Source: Scytonema hofmannii PCC 7110
GTDB taxonomy: Bacteria > Cyanobacteriota > Cyanobacteriia > Cyanobacteriales > Nostocaceae
DNA length: 64,000 nucleotides
Assembly (NCBI RefSeq): GCF_000346485.2
Contig: NZ_KQ976354.1
Span: forward strand, 4,608,436-4,672,435
Direction of reading: 5' to 3'
Within the stretch, counting starts at the first letter, position 1; each line of letters begins with the position of its first letter. Shown piece after piece: positions 49,892-58,319 of this stretch. The notes beneath the pieces are model-generated. The model was not told where the DNA came from. It saw only the letters and a program-made list of their open reading frames with translations, and ran no database searches. A program made the translations under genes and the position numbers.

Positions 49892-50486
49892 AGTCCATAC
49901 AATATTTACTTTACTCGTTCTTTACTTCTTTAATTTAGACGAAGGATGCACCGTCGTTACTTGATTCGGACGAGAGATTTTTATCGTTCGGATGTGATAT
50001 CAGTGACTTGCATTGTACTTGGGGGAATGAGGAACGATGCACGAAGACGTGCCGAAGAGCGATCGCCCCCCCTGAACGGATACCTTTATGAAGTCTTATG
50101 CGATACGGTAGTAAGCGTTGTAATCGAAAATCTTGCTTGCAGATGATTATACTTTGCTTTGTGAAGGTGATAATCTCCCTTGAAGAATCTTCCAACGCGC
50201 TTACCGATGAGGAATTATGAGGGCGATACGGCTTCAGCCGTTAGCTTTGCTATCGTATCATTCTCCCAGTGCAGCCCCAGTATTATCCGCGTTTGTCAGC
50301 ACTACAGTGGCACAGGGAAAATGTGTTTGGGGAAGCTTGAAGTGTAGGACTGGGGGAATGCAAAGATGCAGTATGAAGAGCGATCGCCATTCGCGCAAAG
50401 TGCTATGACCCTACAGTGAAATGCTGATTTTATCCTGGTCAGAGGTGCTGTTACAAATATTAATAAAAATCAGAAAGCTTTATATA
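49892..50486. other. Repeat-bearing gap, no gene supported
   Basis: Two related segments are present, GGGGGAATGAGGAACGATGC ... AAGAGCGATCGCC (50024-50067) and GGGGGAATGCAAAGATGCAG ... AAGAGCGATCGCC (50349-50390). A GCGATACGGCTTCAGCCG palindrome lies at 50223-50240. Short reading frames on both strands have no recognisable character. Confidence 0.5.
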
Positions 50487-51278
50487 TTACAATTTACAAT
50501 TCTCCACGCGAGAGAAGAAAAATGAAAAATAGATAATATCATCAAAAAAATCTAAACAATCATCGGACTCTACACCCAATTGGAACATATAATAATAACC
50601 TGTTAGGACAGGGAGATGCCCATGGGGAGCAGTAGTATTAAATGTAACCTGTTCATCAATATTAATCCAGCTTTCTTTCACTCTCCACCCCACGCGATCG
50701 CCAAATTTTTTCCATGCTTCTTCATAGTATTTGCCGTCGGGTAACCCTCTGACTTCAAGGTAGATTTGTTTTTGAACGCTAAAGCCAAAGTGTCCATTGC
50801 TATATTTTACCCAAAGTTGGTCAATAGTGCGTAAGTCAGTGCAAGGAAAATTTTCGATATCTTCGACATCTAGCCAGCCTTCTTTTTCTCTATCAGTCAC
50901 TTTAAGCATAACAGCGAGAGTTTCGTCATCTGCTTCTTTCCACTGTCCTGCTTTCAGGAAATCTTGGAGTTTGGTGTAGTCTATGTTGCGATCGCTCGAC
51001 AGGTCATGCGGGGGTGCGGGTTGTGGTCGAAGTTTTACATCTTCAAGTTGTTCGGCTTCCTTAAATAGAAGAGCTATATCCTCATCTTTAAGCTGATAAT
51101 GTTCTTGTAGTTTTTTCAAATCAGCTTTAGCCTTATTTTTCGCTCTTTCCTCCATTTGAATTACCCGGCGTATTAATGGCACATCATCAGCGCAGCCCAG
51201 GTAATGTGCCAAAGCATCAATCATGACCTTAGTTTTCGTTGTGCCAGCTTGCGAGTGCATAAGCATTAAGCCGTTCAT
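50487..51278 (-). CDS. GUN4-domain protein with frameshifted ribbon-helix-helix N-terminus
   Basis: The visible frame gives 263 residues. Residues about 100-260 are a GUN4 domain: LQDFLKAGQWKEADDETLAV, FPCTDLRTIDQLWVKYSNGHFGFSVQ, FGDRVGWRV and the tail FSRVENCKL. GUN4 domains bind porphyrins; in such fusions the role is unknown. The true start is probably ATG 51321, giving MASPQFSVRIPPELDERLNA in another frame, which joins GTTKTKVMIDALAHYLG after one extra base near 51253. That would be an RHH-GUN4 protein of a common cyanobacterial type. So the gene is frameshifted at its N-terminus, or the assembly has an error there. Confidence 0.75.
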   Translation of the reverse strand: MNGLMLMHSQAGTTKTKVMIDALAHYLGCADDVPLIRRVIQMEERAKNKAKADLKKLQEHYQLKDEDIALLFKEAEQLEDVKLRPQPAPPHDLSSDRNIDYTKLQDFLKAGQWKEADDETLAVMLKVTDREKEGWLDVEDIENFPCTDLRTIDQLWVKYSNGHFGFSVQKQIYLEVRGLPDGKYYEEAWKKFGDRVGWRVKESWINIDEQVTFNTTAPHGHLPVLTGYYYMFQLGVESDDCLDFFDDIIYFSFFFSRVENCKL

Positions 51279-51321
51279 CCAGTTCTGGTGGGATTCGGAC
51301 GCTAAATTGAGGTGAAGCCAT

Positions 51322-51845
51322 GGAGTGTATAGCAGTACATTCAGTGAATGACAATTATTATTGTGTACTCAAGAGCAAGAAATTTGCAACGCAGAAGAAA
51401 AGCTGTTGAGCGTGTTGTAGTCTGATGAGAAACTGGCATTTCCCCACGGTTAAGAACCTGCCTTTGATAGACTAAACCACAAGCAGTTCATTTGAACTAT
51501 AAAAACCGTGCGATACGGCTTGAGCCGTTAAGCCAAGGGTTTATCGCTCTCCCTAATTGGTTCAAGTCGAAAACAATCTATGCTCTTGCGCGGAAGGATC
51601 GGTCACCAGATTAGGAGATATAGTAATGAAAAGTGTTAAAATTTCCATGGCTAGTTTTGAGATTAGTATTAAATTAAAGTTATCTGCAAATAACAATAAT
51701 TAAAGATGGCAACACGTAAAAAAAGCGAAATTCCAATTATTCAAGTGGGAACTTGGATTGTCGTTCAGTGAGAGATCGGCATTGCTTCACAATTAATAAC
51801 CCTGCTTTGATAAACTAGAGCCTGCATACAATCCCTGCTTAAACT
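51322..51845. other. Intergenic with palindromic repeat, gene scrap
   Basis: A GCGATACGGCTTGAGCCG palindrome lies near 51510-51527. A 21-codon frame at 51706-51771 (MATRKKSEIPIIQVGTWIVV) looks like the start of a lost small gene. Nothing else is supported. Confidence 0.45.
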
Positions 51846-52142
51846 ATGGAAACTTCAGATCGCATTGACCGCATTGAAAGACAACAAGGGACAACTGACT
51901 TCCGTGGTCACTGAGCTGACAACGAACGTCAGAGGGAATACGGTGATCGATCGCACGAGCTTTGAGAGTCTCTCGATCTAGCCAATGACCGGATTATCAA
52001 TAATGTACAGCAGTTGGCTGGGTTAATGGCAAGAGCGAGCCAACGCACACAGGGGATAGAAACCCAGATGCAACAGATGCAAGCGAACATTAACCAAATA
52101 CTCGAATATTTATTTCGTCAGTCACAGAACGGTAGTAACTAG
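51846..52142 (+). pseudogene. Decayed coiled-coil protein gene
   Basis: The frame from ATG 51846 (METSDRIDRIERQQG) meets a stop after 23 codons and another later. The same frame then gives a good heptad-type coil (NNVQQLAGLMARASQRTQ ... IETQMQQMQANINQILEYLF) to the stop at 52140-52142. It resembles small cyanobacterial coiled-coil proteins of the METSDRID type, with the middle lost. Confidence 0.6.
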
Positions 52143-52466
52143 TGCAAGGAGCGATCGCCAGCCGCTTGGCTACCTGCTGGTATCTCGTCGTTCCTAGGCT
52201 TAGGCCACTCTGCAATAAATGTCACTATAACTGGACCAGTAGAGCCTTGTTGAAATTTCACATTCGTACTTGGAATTGGCTCAAGAACAGTAGCAGTTGT
52301 GCGACACACGCGATCGTTTCCAGTCGTTGTTGCTGTGGTGCTACCCACATTGGACGTGACGCTATCCGCACTGGCCGTAGTAGTGACAGCGTCAACAACG
52401 GTCAAACAAGCGTCAGAATCCGGCGGTAATGCCCATGACCACCCATCTTCGTTTGTTAGCAATCAT
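52139..52466 (-). pseudogene. Truncated secreted hypothetical protein
   Basis: ATG 52466 gives MIANKRRWVVMGITAGF, a signal-peptide start, and then stops. The next frame continues LTVVDAVTTTASADSVTSN ... VKFQQGSTGPVIVTFIAEWP and ends abruptly after IPAGSQAAG. It looks like the N-terminal third of a larger secreted beta protein, with a frameshift in the signal peptide and the 3' part replaced by the sequence around 52140. Confidence 0.5.
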
Positions 52467-52851
52467 TCTATCTCGCCTCCTGAAAGATATCTTGGTTGCA
52501 AAGTGAATAACGATGCCGTTTTACTGGATAAATTTAAAAGATTGATACAGCGCTATTGAGATTTCAGGGTTAAATTCATGGATTATTCATTTCTTAATAA
52601 AACTTAACAGCTTCGACCCACTGTTAAACAGCTTCTGCGCCACAAACAACTCAACTTTCTGTTAGATAAAAAACTGAACTAAAGACTAGGGACAAAAGCA
52701 AGGTTTTAGTTGTAAATTATACCTTGCTATTTGGTGGGAATTTTGCACGGATATATACTGATTGCTACAAGACTTGGTAATCTAAAAACACTATAAATTC
52801 CAAGTTGACCGACACTGCTTTGATTGAAAAAAATACGTAGGAGAAGTGAGT
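52467..52851. other. Intergenic, no gene supported
   Basis: AT-rich, about 385 bases. A good ribosome site (TAGGAGAA, 52838-52845) remains in front of the broken GMC oxidoreductase gene. No hairpin or repeat stands out. Confidence 0.45.
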
Positions 52852-53368
52852 ATGACCGGAGTGCTGAGGCGTCGTCAATTTCTTCAGGGTACGGTAGCAG
52901 CTGCTGCAAGCGTTGGTGTGGCTAGCCTGAGGGCATCCGCAAGTAAGTCTGATGAATACGTTGAAGCGCTCGTCATTGGTAGCGGTTTTGGTGGAGCCGT
53001 TGCATCATTACGCTTGGGTGAGGCAGGAATTGAAACTCTCGTATTAGAACGCGGGCGACGGTGGACTATTACGGACGCAGGTAATACTTTTAGTACGTAC
53101 CAACAACCAGATGGTCGTTCTGCTTGGCTGAGTCCGACGACAGTCATATTTAACCAAGTTCCTATCGATATCTACACTGGTGTCCTTAATGAATACTGTC
53201 TGCGACACATATGGGCAAGTCTACGGATACCGTAACTTGTTTGTTGTTGATGGTTCCCTGATTCCTGGCTCCACAGCCTGTGTTAACCCCTCACTGACCA
53301 TTGCGGCTTTAGCCGAACGCAGTATGGATCGTTTTCTCAATGAAATAAGTAAGTATAAAAAGGTATAA
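52852..53368 (+). pseudogene. GMC-type oxidoreductase (cholesterol oxidase-like), internal deletion
   Basis: The 5' part keeps a twin-arginine-like signal (GVLRRRQFLQGTVAAAASVG) and the FAD motif VIGSGFGGAVASLRLGEAG. After about 53170 the frame is lost. The 3' part, in another frame, is the classic GMC C-terminus ([37 protein letters not shown]). Full-length relatives have several hundred more residues between. This is a remnant with most of the substrate domain deleted. Confidence 0.8.
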
Positions 53369-53658
53369 GTAGAAAAACGAAACATTTTTCCATCTTGAAG
53401 TTGTAGCCTACGTATAGCAATACCGTGCGTAGGCAAAGTTTCTTCGTACTGTATGAAGAAAACTTGAGTAAATTTCAATAGACTGGTTGGAACATAACCG
53501 CTGTGCAAGTTGCACGGGGAATAGTGAAGTTTTGTAGCTAGCGATACGCCTTCAGGCGTTAAGCCTCCCTTGGGTGCTTCGTTCCATCAGATATTTGTAG
53601 CCACCTCATGTTTTCATGCGAGAAATTTCTTGTCAAATTCTCATCGTCTACTGGAAAA
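53369..53658. other. Intergenic with palindromic repeat
   Basis: A GCGATACGCCTTCAGGCGTTA palindrome lies near 53543-53562, part of the family spread over 48.9-56.6 kb. No gene is seen. Confidence 0.45.
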
Positions 53659-54174
53659 CTAAAACGGTTGAAGTGCATATTCTTTCAACTTCTCCGATCC
53701 CAACCTTTGAGCAGTAGAAAGGGACATAGTTTTCCCATTACGGAATAATATGTATTCAAACCCGGTTTCATCTGAATTGACATCCGCAATTATTTCATTT
53801 CTCACATCTGCTCCCCAATTTTTCTTTGCTGACTCCCAAAAAAGTTCGCAAGGGCTTTTAAAGTTAGGATTGTTCAAGTACTCATCTTTCCAGTAACGGG
53901 AATCCCATTGCTCGCGTATTGCTTGAATGATGCAAGGGTTAGGGTAAAAAGGTTTAGAGTTTTCTTCTAGCCAATACCAATATGCAATTGTGGCACGTAG
54001 AGCATCCTCGAAACCATCAACACAATTAAGAAGCGCTTCTTGAACGTCTTGTTGAGAAAAATCCACGCCGATATATGTCAAAGCGTACTTATATTTACTG
54101 AAGATTTCGTCTAAGGCTTCGAGTTCAAGAGCATCAAATTCATCAGATCCATCAAATGACTTTAAGCAGATCAT
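53659..54174 (-). CDS. Hypothetical protein
   Basis: 171 residues, acidic. Helical first half (FDALELEALDEIFSKYKYAL, VQEALLNCVDGFEDALRATI), then a Trp/Tyr-rich segment (YWYWLEENSKPFYPNPCIIQ, WDSRYWKDEYL) and a strand-rich end (FEYILFRNGKTMSLST). There is no signal peptide, membrane helix or known catalytic motif. The length and codon pattern look like a real gene. I do not recognise the family. Possibly co-oriented with the next two leftward genes, though palindromic repeats separate them. Confidence 0.6.
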   Translation of the reverse strand: MICLKSFDGSDEFDALELEALDEIFSKYKYALTYIGVDFSQQDVQEALLNCVDGFEDALRATIAYWYWLEENSKPFYPNPCIIQAIREQWDSRYWKDEYLNNPNFKSPCELFWESAKKNWGADVRNEIIADVNSDETGFEYILFRNGKTMSLSTAQRLGSEKLKEYALQPF

Positions 54175-54295
54175 TTATACATAGACTGCCACACTTATCT
54201 GTAATTATACAGCTTTTGGGACGCGGGTGTAACTCATGCTCGATGTTTTCATGAGGCGATCGCATCTAATGTACCTATGCGATAAGCGAGCAGTG

Positions 54296-54682
54296 TCAAT
54301 TATCCCACTCAACTTCTGGATCTTCTAACTCTTGACTCATCACCCACCAAAGAAACTCAGTTTTTAAATCTTGAGGCAGGTACTGACGATATCCGGGTTC
54401 TATTGAAACCAGCGCCCACAGGTCAACCCAGATACCAACGTCTCTGGCACACCGATAGATTAATGGGCGCTTTAACGCTTCTAAAAAGCAGGTGTACAAA
54501 TGATTGGCCGATTTGCGACTCCCCGTCTCTTGTAGTTTTTTAGCATGATAATAACCCGCGTTTAAGTTGCTTTTAATTACCGATTCTGCAACGAATGGTA
54601 ACAACTGATAAGCGTATTTCTGTGCCGATTCCTGACACGCTTGACGTAACTGTTTAAGGATTTCTTTTCTTTCTGGGTTCAT
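54296..54682 (-). CDS. Hypothetical helical protein
   Basis: 128 residues. It is rich in helices with many Leu, Ala and Tyr (LKQLRQACQESAQKYAYQL, ARDVGIWVDLWALVSIEP) and ends in a very acidic tail. No motif is recognised. GAGAGGTTTTCCCAG precedes the ATG, so the start has a plausible ribosome site. Palindromic GCGATAAGCGAGC repeats flank both ends. Confidence 0.55.
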   Translation of the reverse strand: MNPERKEILKQLRQACQESAQKYAYQLLPFVAESVIKSNLNAGYYHAKKLQETGSRKSANHLYTCFLEALKRPLIYRCARDVGIWVDLWALVSIEPGYRQYLPQDLKTEFLWWVMSQELEDPEVEWDN

Positions 54683-54765
54683 CTGGGAAAACCTCTCTGG
54701 TAGAAGATGAGCGATTCGGCAGTATAGCCGTAATCGCTCGCTTATCGCGTGACTACTGACTCAAC

Positions 54766-55236
54766 CTATTCAACAACTTTCTTTGTTCCCGAATGCAGTT
54801 GTTGCCATTTTTCCCACAAAGGATGCACATCCTCTGGCTGCCCCTCATAATTAAGCATGGAGCCTGAAATTGTTACCCAAGGTTGGGCGCTACGAGTCCA
54901 TAAGTTGCCTACTGGATGTAACCAACTTGTATCATCTAACGTTCCGGCTTTGATATTGATAGTTTGTTGATTATAACTCCGCTCGTGGAATAATCGCGTC
55001 CCACAATTGTTGCAAAATAAGCACTTCACCTCACGTCCGCTATCTGCTCCACGAGTCCAAGCTTTGGGGCTTCCTCGGACAATAACAACAGCATCTCTTG
55101 GCACAGTCAAAGACATACCAAAAGCACTTGATGATTGCTTCTGACATTCAGTGCAGTGGCAAAGGTAAAGCGTTAACGGTTCGGCACGAATTTCATAACG
55201 AATACTGTCACATTGACAGCCCCCAGTGTAAATCAC
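54766..55236 (-). CDS. GFA (CENP-V) family zinc protein
   Basis: 156 residues from GTG 55236, chosen because AAGGAGG lies 11 bases upstream and the family starts just before YTGGCQC. The frame also opens at 55308, but that part overlaps a relic gene. The zinc cysteines are GGCQC, LCHCTECQ and FCNNCGTRL. Strands such as TINIKAGTLDDTSWLHP fill the rest. Relatives were named glutathione-dependent formaldehyde-activating proteins; the true reaction is not settled. Complete domain, likely functional. Confidence 0.85.
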   Translation of the reverse strand: MIYTGGCQCDSIRYEIRAEPLTLYLCHCTECQKQSSSAFGMSLTVPRDAVVIVRGSPKAWTRGADSGREVKCLFCNNCGTRLFHERSYNQQTINIKAGTLDDTSWLHPVGNLWTRSAQPWVTISGSMLNYEGQPEDVHPLWEKWQQLHSGTKKVVE

Positions 55237-55298
55237 GGTACAGGTGTCCTCCTTTTTGGTGCTTAAAGATTGTAACAACACTGTTATTGCTATGGAGT

Positions 55299-55430
55299 TT
55301 ATACCCACGGCTTAAGAGTACCTCGTTTCACCAACACTTGCTTGCCGCTTGGTAATTCCACCCACACTTGTTTGCCATTATCCTTCCACCCTGTAATCTC
55401 TACTTTTTCACCACCATAGTCTGCATATCT
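55299..55430 (-). pseudogene. C-terminal scrap of a deleted gene
   Basis: The minus strand reads EKVEITGWKDNGKQVWVELP and then LVKRGTLKPWV followed by a stop at 55299, immediately before the GFA start region. The segment reads like the end of a larger protein, but no start lies upstream; plus-strand coding of another scrap begins there. Confidence 0.4.
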
Positions 55431-55436
55431 CCCCAC

Positions 55437-55679
55437 GGCGATCAGCCTGCGGCACAAGCCGCACTCGATCGTGAAGATTTTGGCGATGCTAGTGGTCTGT
55501 CAAGTAAAGCCGATAAGTTCCAGTTGGTTGAGGTGAATTCGCGTATTGTCAGATTAAGAAAATGCAACTTAGATCCGTTTGAGGTTGAAATCCTGCTCCT
55601 ACTAGATAGACCCGTGGTATTTACGCCAATCGAGTTGGAGTATCTTGCCCATATCGAGCGGCGTTATGGAATCATTTAA
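55437..55679 (+). pseudogene. 3' fragment of a hypothetical gene
   Basis: The frame ending at 55679 has protein-like content from about DQPAAQAALDREDFGDAS to VEILLLLDRPVVFTPIELEY, but its upstream part runs antisense to the neighbouring scrap and has no credible start. Probably the C-terminal part of a lost protein; an uncharacterised short gene is the alternative. Confidence 0.35.
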
Positions 55680-55793
55680 CTAGCTGACAAATTGAGGAGT
55701 GCAATGTTTTTTAGGCATTAAAACGAGATGCCTAAAAACCAAACAATTTGATGGTAGTATCTATGTAACACGCCGTCAGCACATAATGTCTCT

Positions 55794-56273
55794 ATGCGAA
55801 TTGAACCATACGATCCCTGCCACCAAGATGCTGTTATTCGTCTTTCGCTTCGAGCATGGACTCCAGTCTTTGATTCGATTCAAAAAGCGATGAACGTTGA
55901 TGTGTACCGGGCATTCTATCCCGACAATTGGCGTGTGAGCCAGCAGAAGGCTGTGGAGGATGTATGCGCTTCTCCAGACACAAATGTATGGGTTGCGATC
56001 GATGCCAGTTCTACTGTGGGCTTCGTAGCCGTGAAATTACACTCAGAGGACAGCATGGGTGAAATCTACATGGTCGCTGTCGATCCAGACTATCAACGTC
56101 GAGGCATTGGCAGCGCTCTGATAGAATTTGCTCTCTCATGGATGAAAGATGCTGGTATGTCCGTTGCTATGGTCGAGACCGGAGGAGATCCCGGCCATGC
56201 TCCGGCACGTCACACCTATGAAAGGGTGGGCTTCGGGTTGTTTCCTGTCGCCAGATACTTCAAGAAGCTGTAA
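55794..56273 (+). CDS. GNAT family N-acetyltransferase
   Basis: 159 residues. The acetyl-CoA site is VDPDYQRRGIGSALIEFAL, preceded by the strand GEIYMVAV. The C-terminal TYERVGFGLFPVARYFKKL is typical. It transfers an acetyl group to an unknown amine. The ATG at 55794 begins MRIEPYDPCHQDAVIRLS, a family-typical start. It is followed after nine bases by a CHAT-type tail fragment. Confidence 0.9.
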   Translation: MRIEPYDPCHQDAVIRLSLRAWTPVFDSIQKAMNVDVYRAFYPDNWRVSQQKAVEDVCASPDTNVWVAIDASSTVGFVAVKLHSEDSMGEIYMVAVDPDYQRRGIGSALIEFALSWMKDAGMSVAMVETGGDPGHAPARHTYERVGFGLFPVARYFKKL

Positions 56274-56281
56274 AAGGCATT

Positions 56282-56365
56282 GCTTACAAGCAAAGGGCGC
56301 ATCGTGATTCAACTTTCACCGGAATTGCAGAACATTTAACTCCTGTCCTGAAGAAAAAATACTCG
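56282..56365 (+). pseudogene. CHAT-protease tail fragment, copy 1
   Basis: It encodes AYKQRAHRDSTFTGIAEHLTPVLKKKY, corresponding to the end of the protein at 61642-62430 (AYKLGCSVIQLDGIAEHLTP). No start or upstream CHAT sequence is present. It is a relic. Confidence 0.65.
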
Positions 56366-56676
56366 CTAAGTGAAAAATGCTCTTGAGAGAGTATCAATAA
56401 TCAGCGTAAAGCAGTTAAGTATGAGCTACAACTATGGAGCAGCGTTACAGAATTTAATGAGGAGGTGCGATCGGCTCCGCTTAACGGCTATACTGCCGTA
56501 TCGCTTTGTCGCTTTTTGCTGACAGTTGGCGATCCGGTTGTACTCCGCAATCGCTCGCTTATCGCCGAGTCAAATTCCGCGATATGACTTACCTTGAAGA
56601 TGCAGCCCGCGCTCACTGAGAGCACCTTCATCGTTAGGTTGAGGCTTCGCGCAAGAAATACTTTAAGGAGTCATCA
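56366..56676. repeat. Palindromic-repeat-rich gap
   Basis: It contains GCTTAACGGCTATACTGCCG ATATCGC-type palindromes (56476-56505) and CGCAATCGCTCGCTTATCG (56547-56566), matching copies at 48896, 54709 and elsewhere. AAGGAG at 56662 is the ribosome site for the next gene. Confidence 0.55.
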
Positions 56677-57132
56677 ATGGAATTGCTTTTTCAGATTTCG
56701 TTTTTAATTCTTTCTTCTCTTTTTACTGGAATCGTACTATTTCTTTCTACAGTTCTTCTTGAAACATTTAACGCATTAACAGAAGAACAGTATTATTCCG
56801 TTTATTCGGAAATTATTGTAAGAGGAAGAAAATCGATTGTTATTAGCACGATTGTGCTAGTGCCAATTTTGATATTTTCAACATACATTATTTATGGCTT
56901 TAGAAACTTGTTCTTTCTTATTGGAGCATTGCTATACATATTAGGTTCTTTTGTCTCATCAAGATTCATAAATGAACCAGCATATACAAAATTACTCAAA
57001 ATGGATACAAATGATCGAGCAGCAATGATTGAAATTCGTGACTTACTCAATAAAGGTAATATAACCAGAACCGTTTTCTCTCTTTTTGGTATACTATTAG
57101 TCGGAATCTCAATTTATTGGAATGGGCAATGA
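56677..57132 (+). CDS. Four-helix hypothetical membrane protein
   Basis: 151 residues. Four hydrophobic segments are seen: about 5-27 (SFLILSSLFTGIVLFLSTVL), 52-72, 76-95 and 130-148. A polar stretch FINEPAYTKLLKMDTNDRAA lies between helices 3 and 4. AAGGAG nine bases upstream supports the start. It is clearly more AT-rich than the hgl genes, which suggests separate origin. Family unknown; a resemblance to DUF1772-type proteins is only general. The stop overlaps the next start (ATGA). Confidence 0.65.
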   Translation: MELLFQISFLILSSLFTGIVLFLSTVLLETFNALTEEQYYSVYSEIIVRGRKSIVISTIVLVPILIFSTYIIYGFRNLFFLIGALLYILGSFVSSRFINEPAYTKLLKMDTNDRAAMIEIRDLLNKGNITRTVFSLFGILLVGISIYWNGQ

Positions 57133-57356
57133 AAGCAGAACAACTCAAAAATCTGATTATTAATATTCTGAACGAGCGACCAAGATTTTTTGATGGTGTT
57201 TGTGCTAAAGATATTAAAAAATTGCTTCTAGAGCATGATGATATTTCTGTCAGTGAAAGAACCATCATTAAAGTGATGATGGAAATAATAGAAGAGGGTC
57301 AAAACAAATTTGGTGGCAATGTTTATGTTTGTGGTGATGGTAGTACGCTAACCTAG
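57129..57356 (+). CDS. Small winged-helix-like hypothetical protein
   Basis: 75 residues from ATG 57129, overlapping the stop of the membrane-protein gene as ATGA, so translation is probably coupled. Helices LKNLIINILNERPRFFDG, AKDIKKLLLEHDDISV and RTIIKVMMEIIEEG are followed by a short hairpin (GGNVYVCGDG), a pattern compatible with a winged helix. Could be a regulator or partner of the membrane protein; no family recognised. Confidence 0.55.
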   Translation: MKAEQLKNLIINILNERPRFFDGVCAKDIKKLLLEHDDISVSERTIIKVMMEIIEEGQNKFGGNVYVCGDGSTLT

Positions 57357-57780
57357 TCGGATGAACGCGGAAACGCGGATTCAAAAATGAAAGGACTACA
57401 TAAGTATTGGTGGTTCAATATGTAACCCAATTTGCTGGTGTGTTATTAACCCCCCTTCCGCACCCCCTACTGTCATAATCGGTTTTTTCGGATTTTTACT
57501 AACTATAAAGGCTGTATTTTATACAAAAATGGGAAAATGGCGATGGCGATCGCTAACCCCAAATCCTCAAACGTTCAAAATTCGTAGTGTGACAATGCGC
57601 GGGTGCGGAAGGTAGGTTAATATCGTGGCGAGTGGTAAGCGCTCGGTTCAGAAGGCCGCATTGAAGTGATGGATAACTTTGTAATTGCGATCTTGCACTC
57701 AACAATGTAGAGTATTTGCGCTCGGATTGTACAATTGCTTTAAATTAGAATGAATTAATAAGTGTAGAAGTTCCCACTTT
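57357..57780. other. Intergenic, no gene supported
   Basis: About 420 bases, with a GATGAACGCGGAAACGCGG repeat word just after the stop, one HIP1 octamer near 57545, and otherwise no feature. The promoter of the Cys-rich gene should lie near its 3' end. Confidence 0.45.
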
Positions 57781-58047
57781 ATGTACTGCCCAATGGGTTT
57801 AAATTGTCGAGAGATGGTAGGAGTCTCCTACAAATGTCCCAATATCTCGACCTGCATGGAAAATTCTCGCAAGCCCTCAATGCTCAAAACTGTCTTTTTT
57901 GTCCTCAATCAGCAAATGTGCCAACTAGAAGATATTAAAGTTAACGATCGCTCACTTGATGAACTGTTAGCAGAAACAAACCAAGATATAGAATCTTTGA
58001 CGATCACTCTGGATAACTTTACAATCGCTCAACGCCGGAGGGATTAA
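57781..58047 (+). CDS. Cysteine-containing small hypothetical protein
   Basis: 88 residues. Five cysteines in the first 30 residues (MYCPMGLNC, YKCPNISTCM) could form a small zinc or disulfide knot; the remainder is acidic and helical (LEDIKVNDRSLDELLAETNQ). A degenerate copy of its middle 100 bases lies at 60557-60660. Family unknown. Confidence 0.5.
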   Translation: MYCPMGLNCREMVGVSYKCPNISTCMENSRKPSMLKTVFFVLNQQMCQLEDIKVNDRSLDELLAETNQDIESLTITLDNFTIAQRRRD

Positions 58048-58319
58048 TCGGGGACTACTCGTGCATAGAAATGAAAGTATTAGCAAGCAATTACGACACC
58101 CATCTGTATCGCACGGGGAGAAACTGAGGTGTAATTTGTAATATAAAAAACACAATATGCTTTTGTGGCAGTTCTGGGGGATGGAGTGCGATCGCCTTCT
58201 TTGGCAATTGTTGTGCAACCGAAACAAAAAAACCCGCTTCGGTAGAACCAAGGGACGAGCGTACTTGTAAAAGTGACTTCATTTAAGTTGGCAGTGGGCA
58301 TTCTAAAAGAGTTACCCCT

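Noticed and set aside
52142-52559. Plus-strand frames of 86-95 residues
   Set aside because: They run antisense to the recognisable secreted-protein fragment and have no family features.
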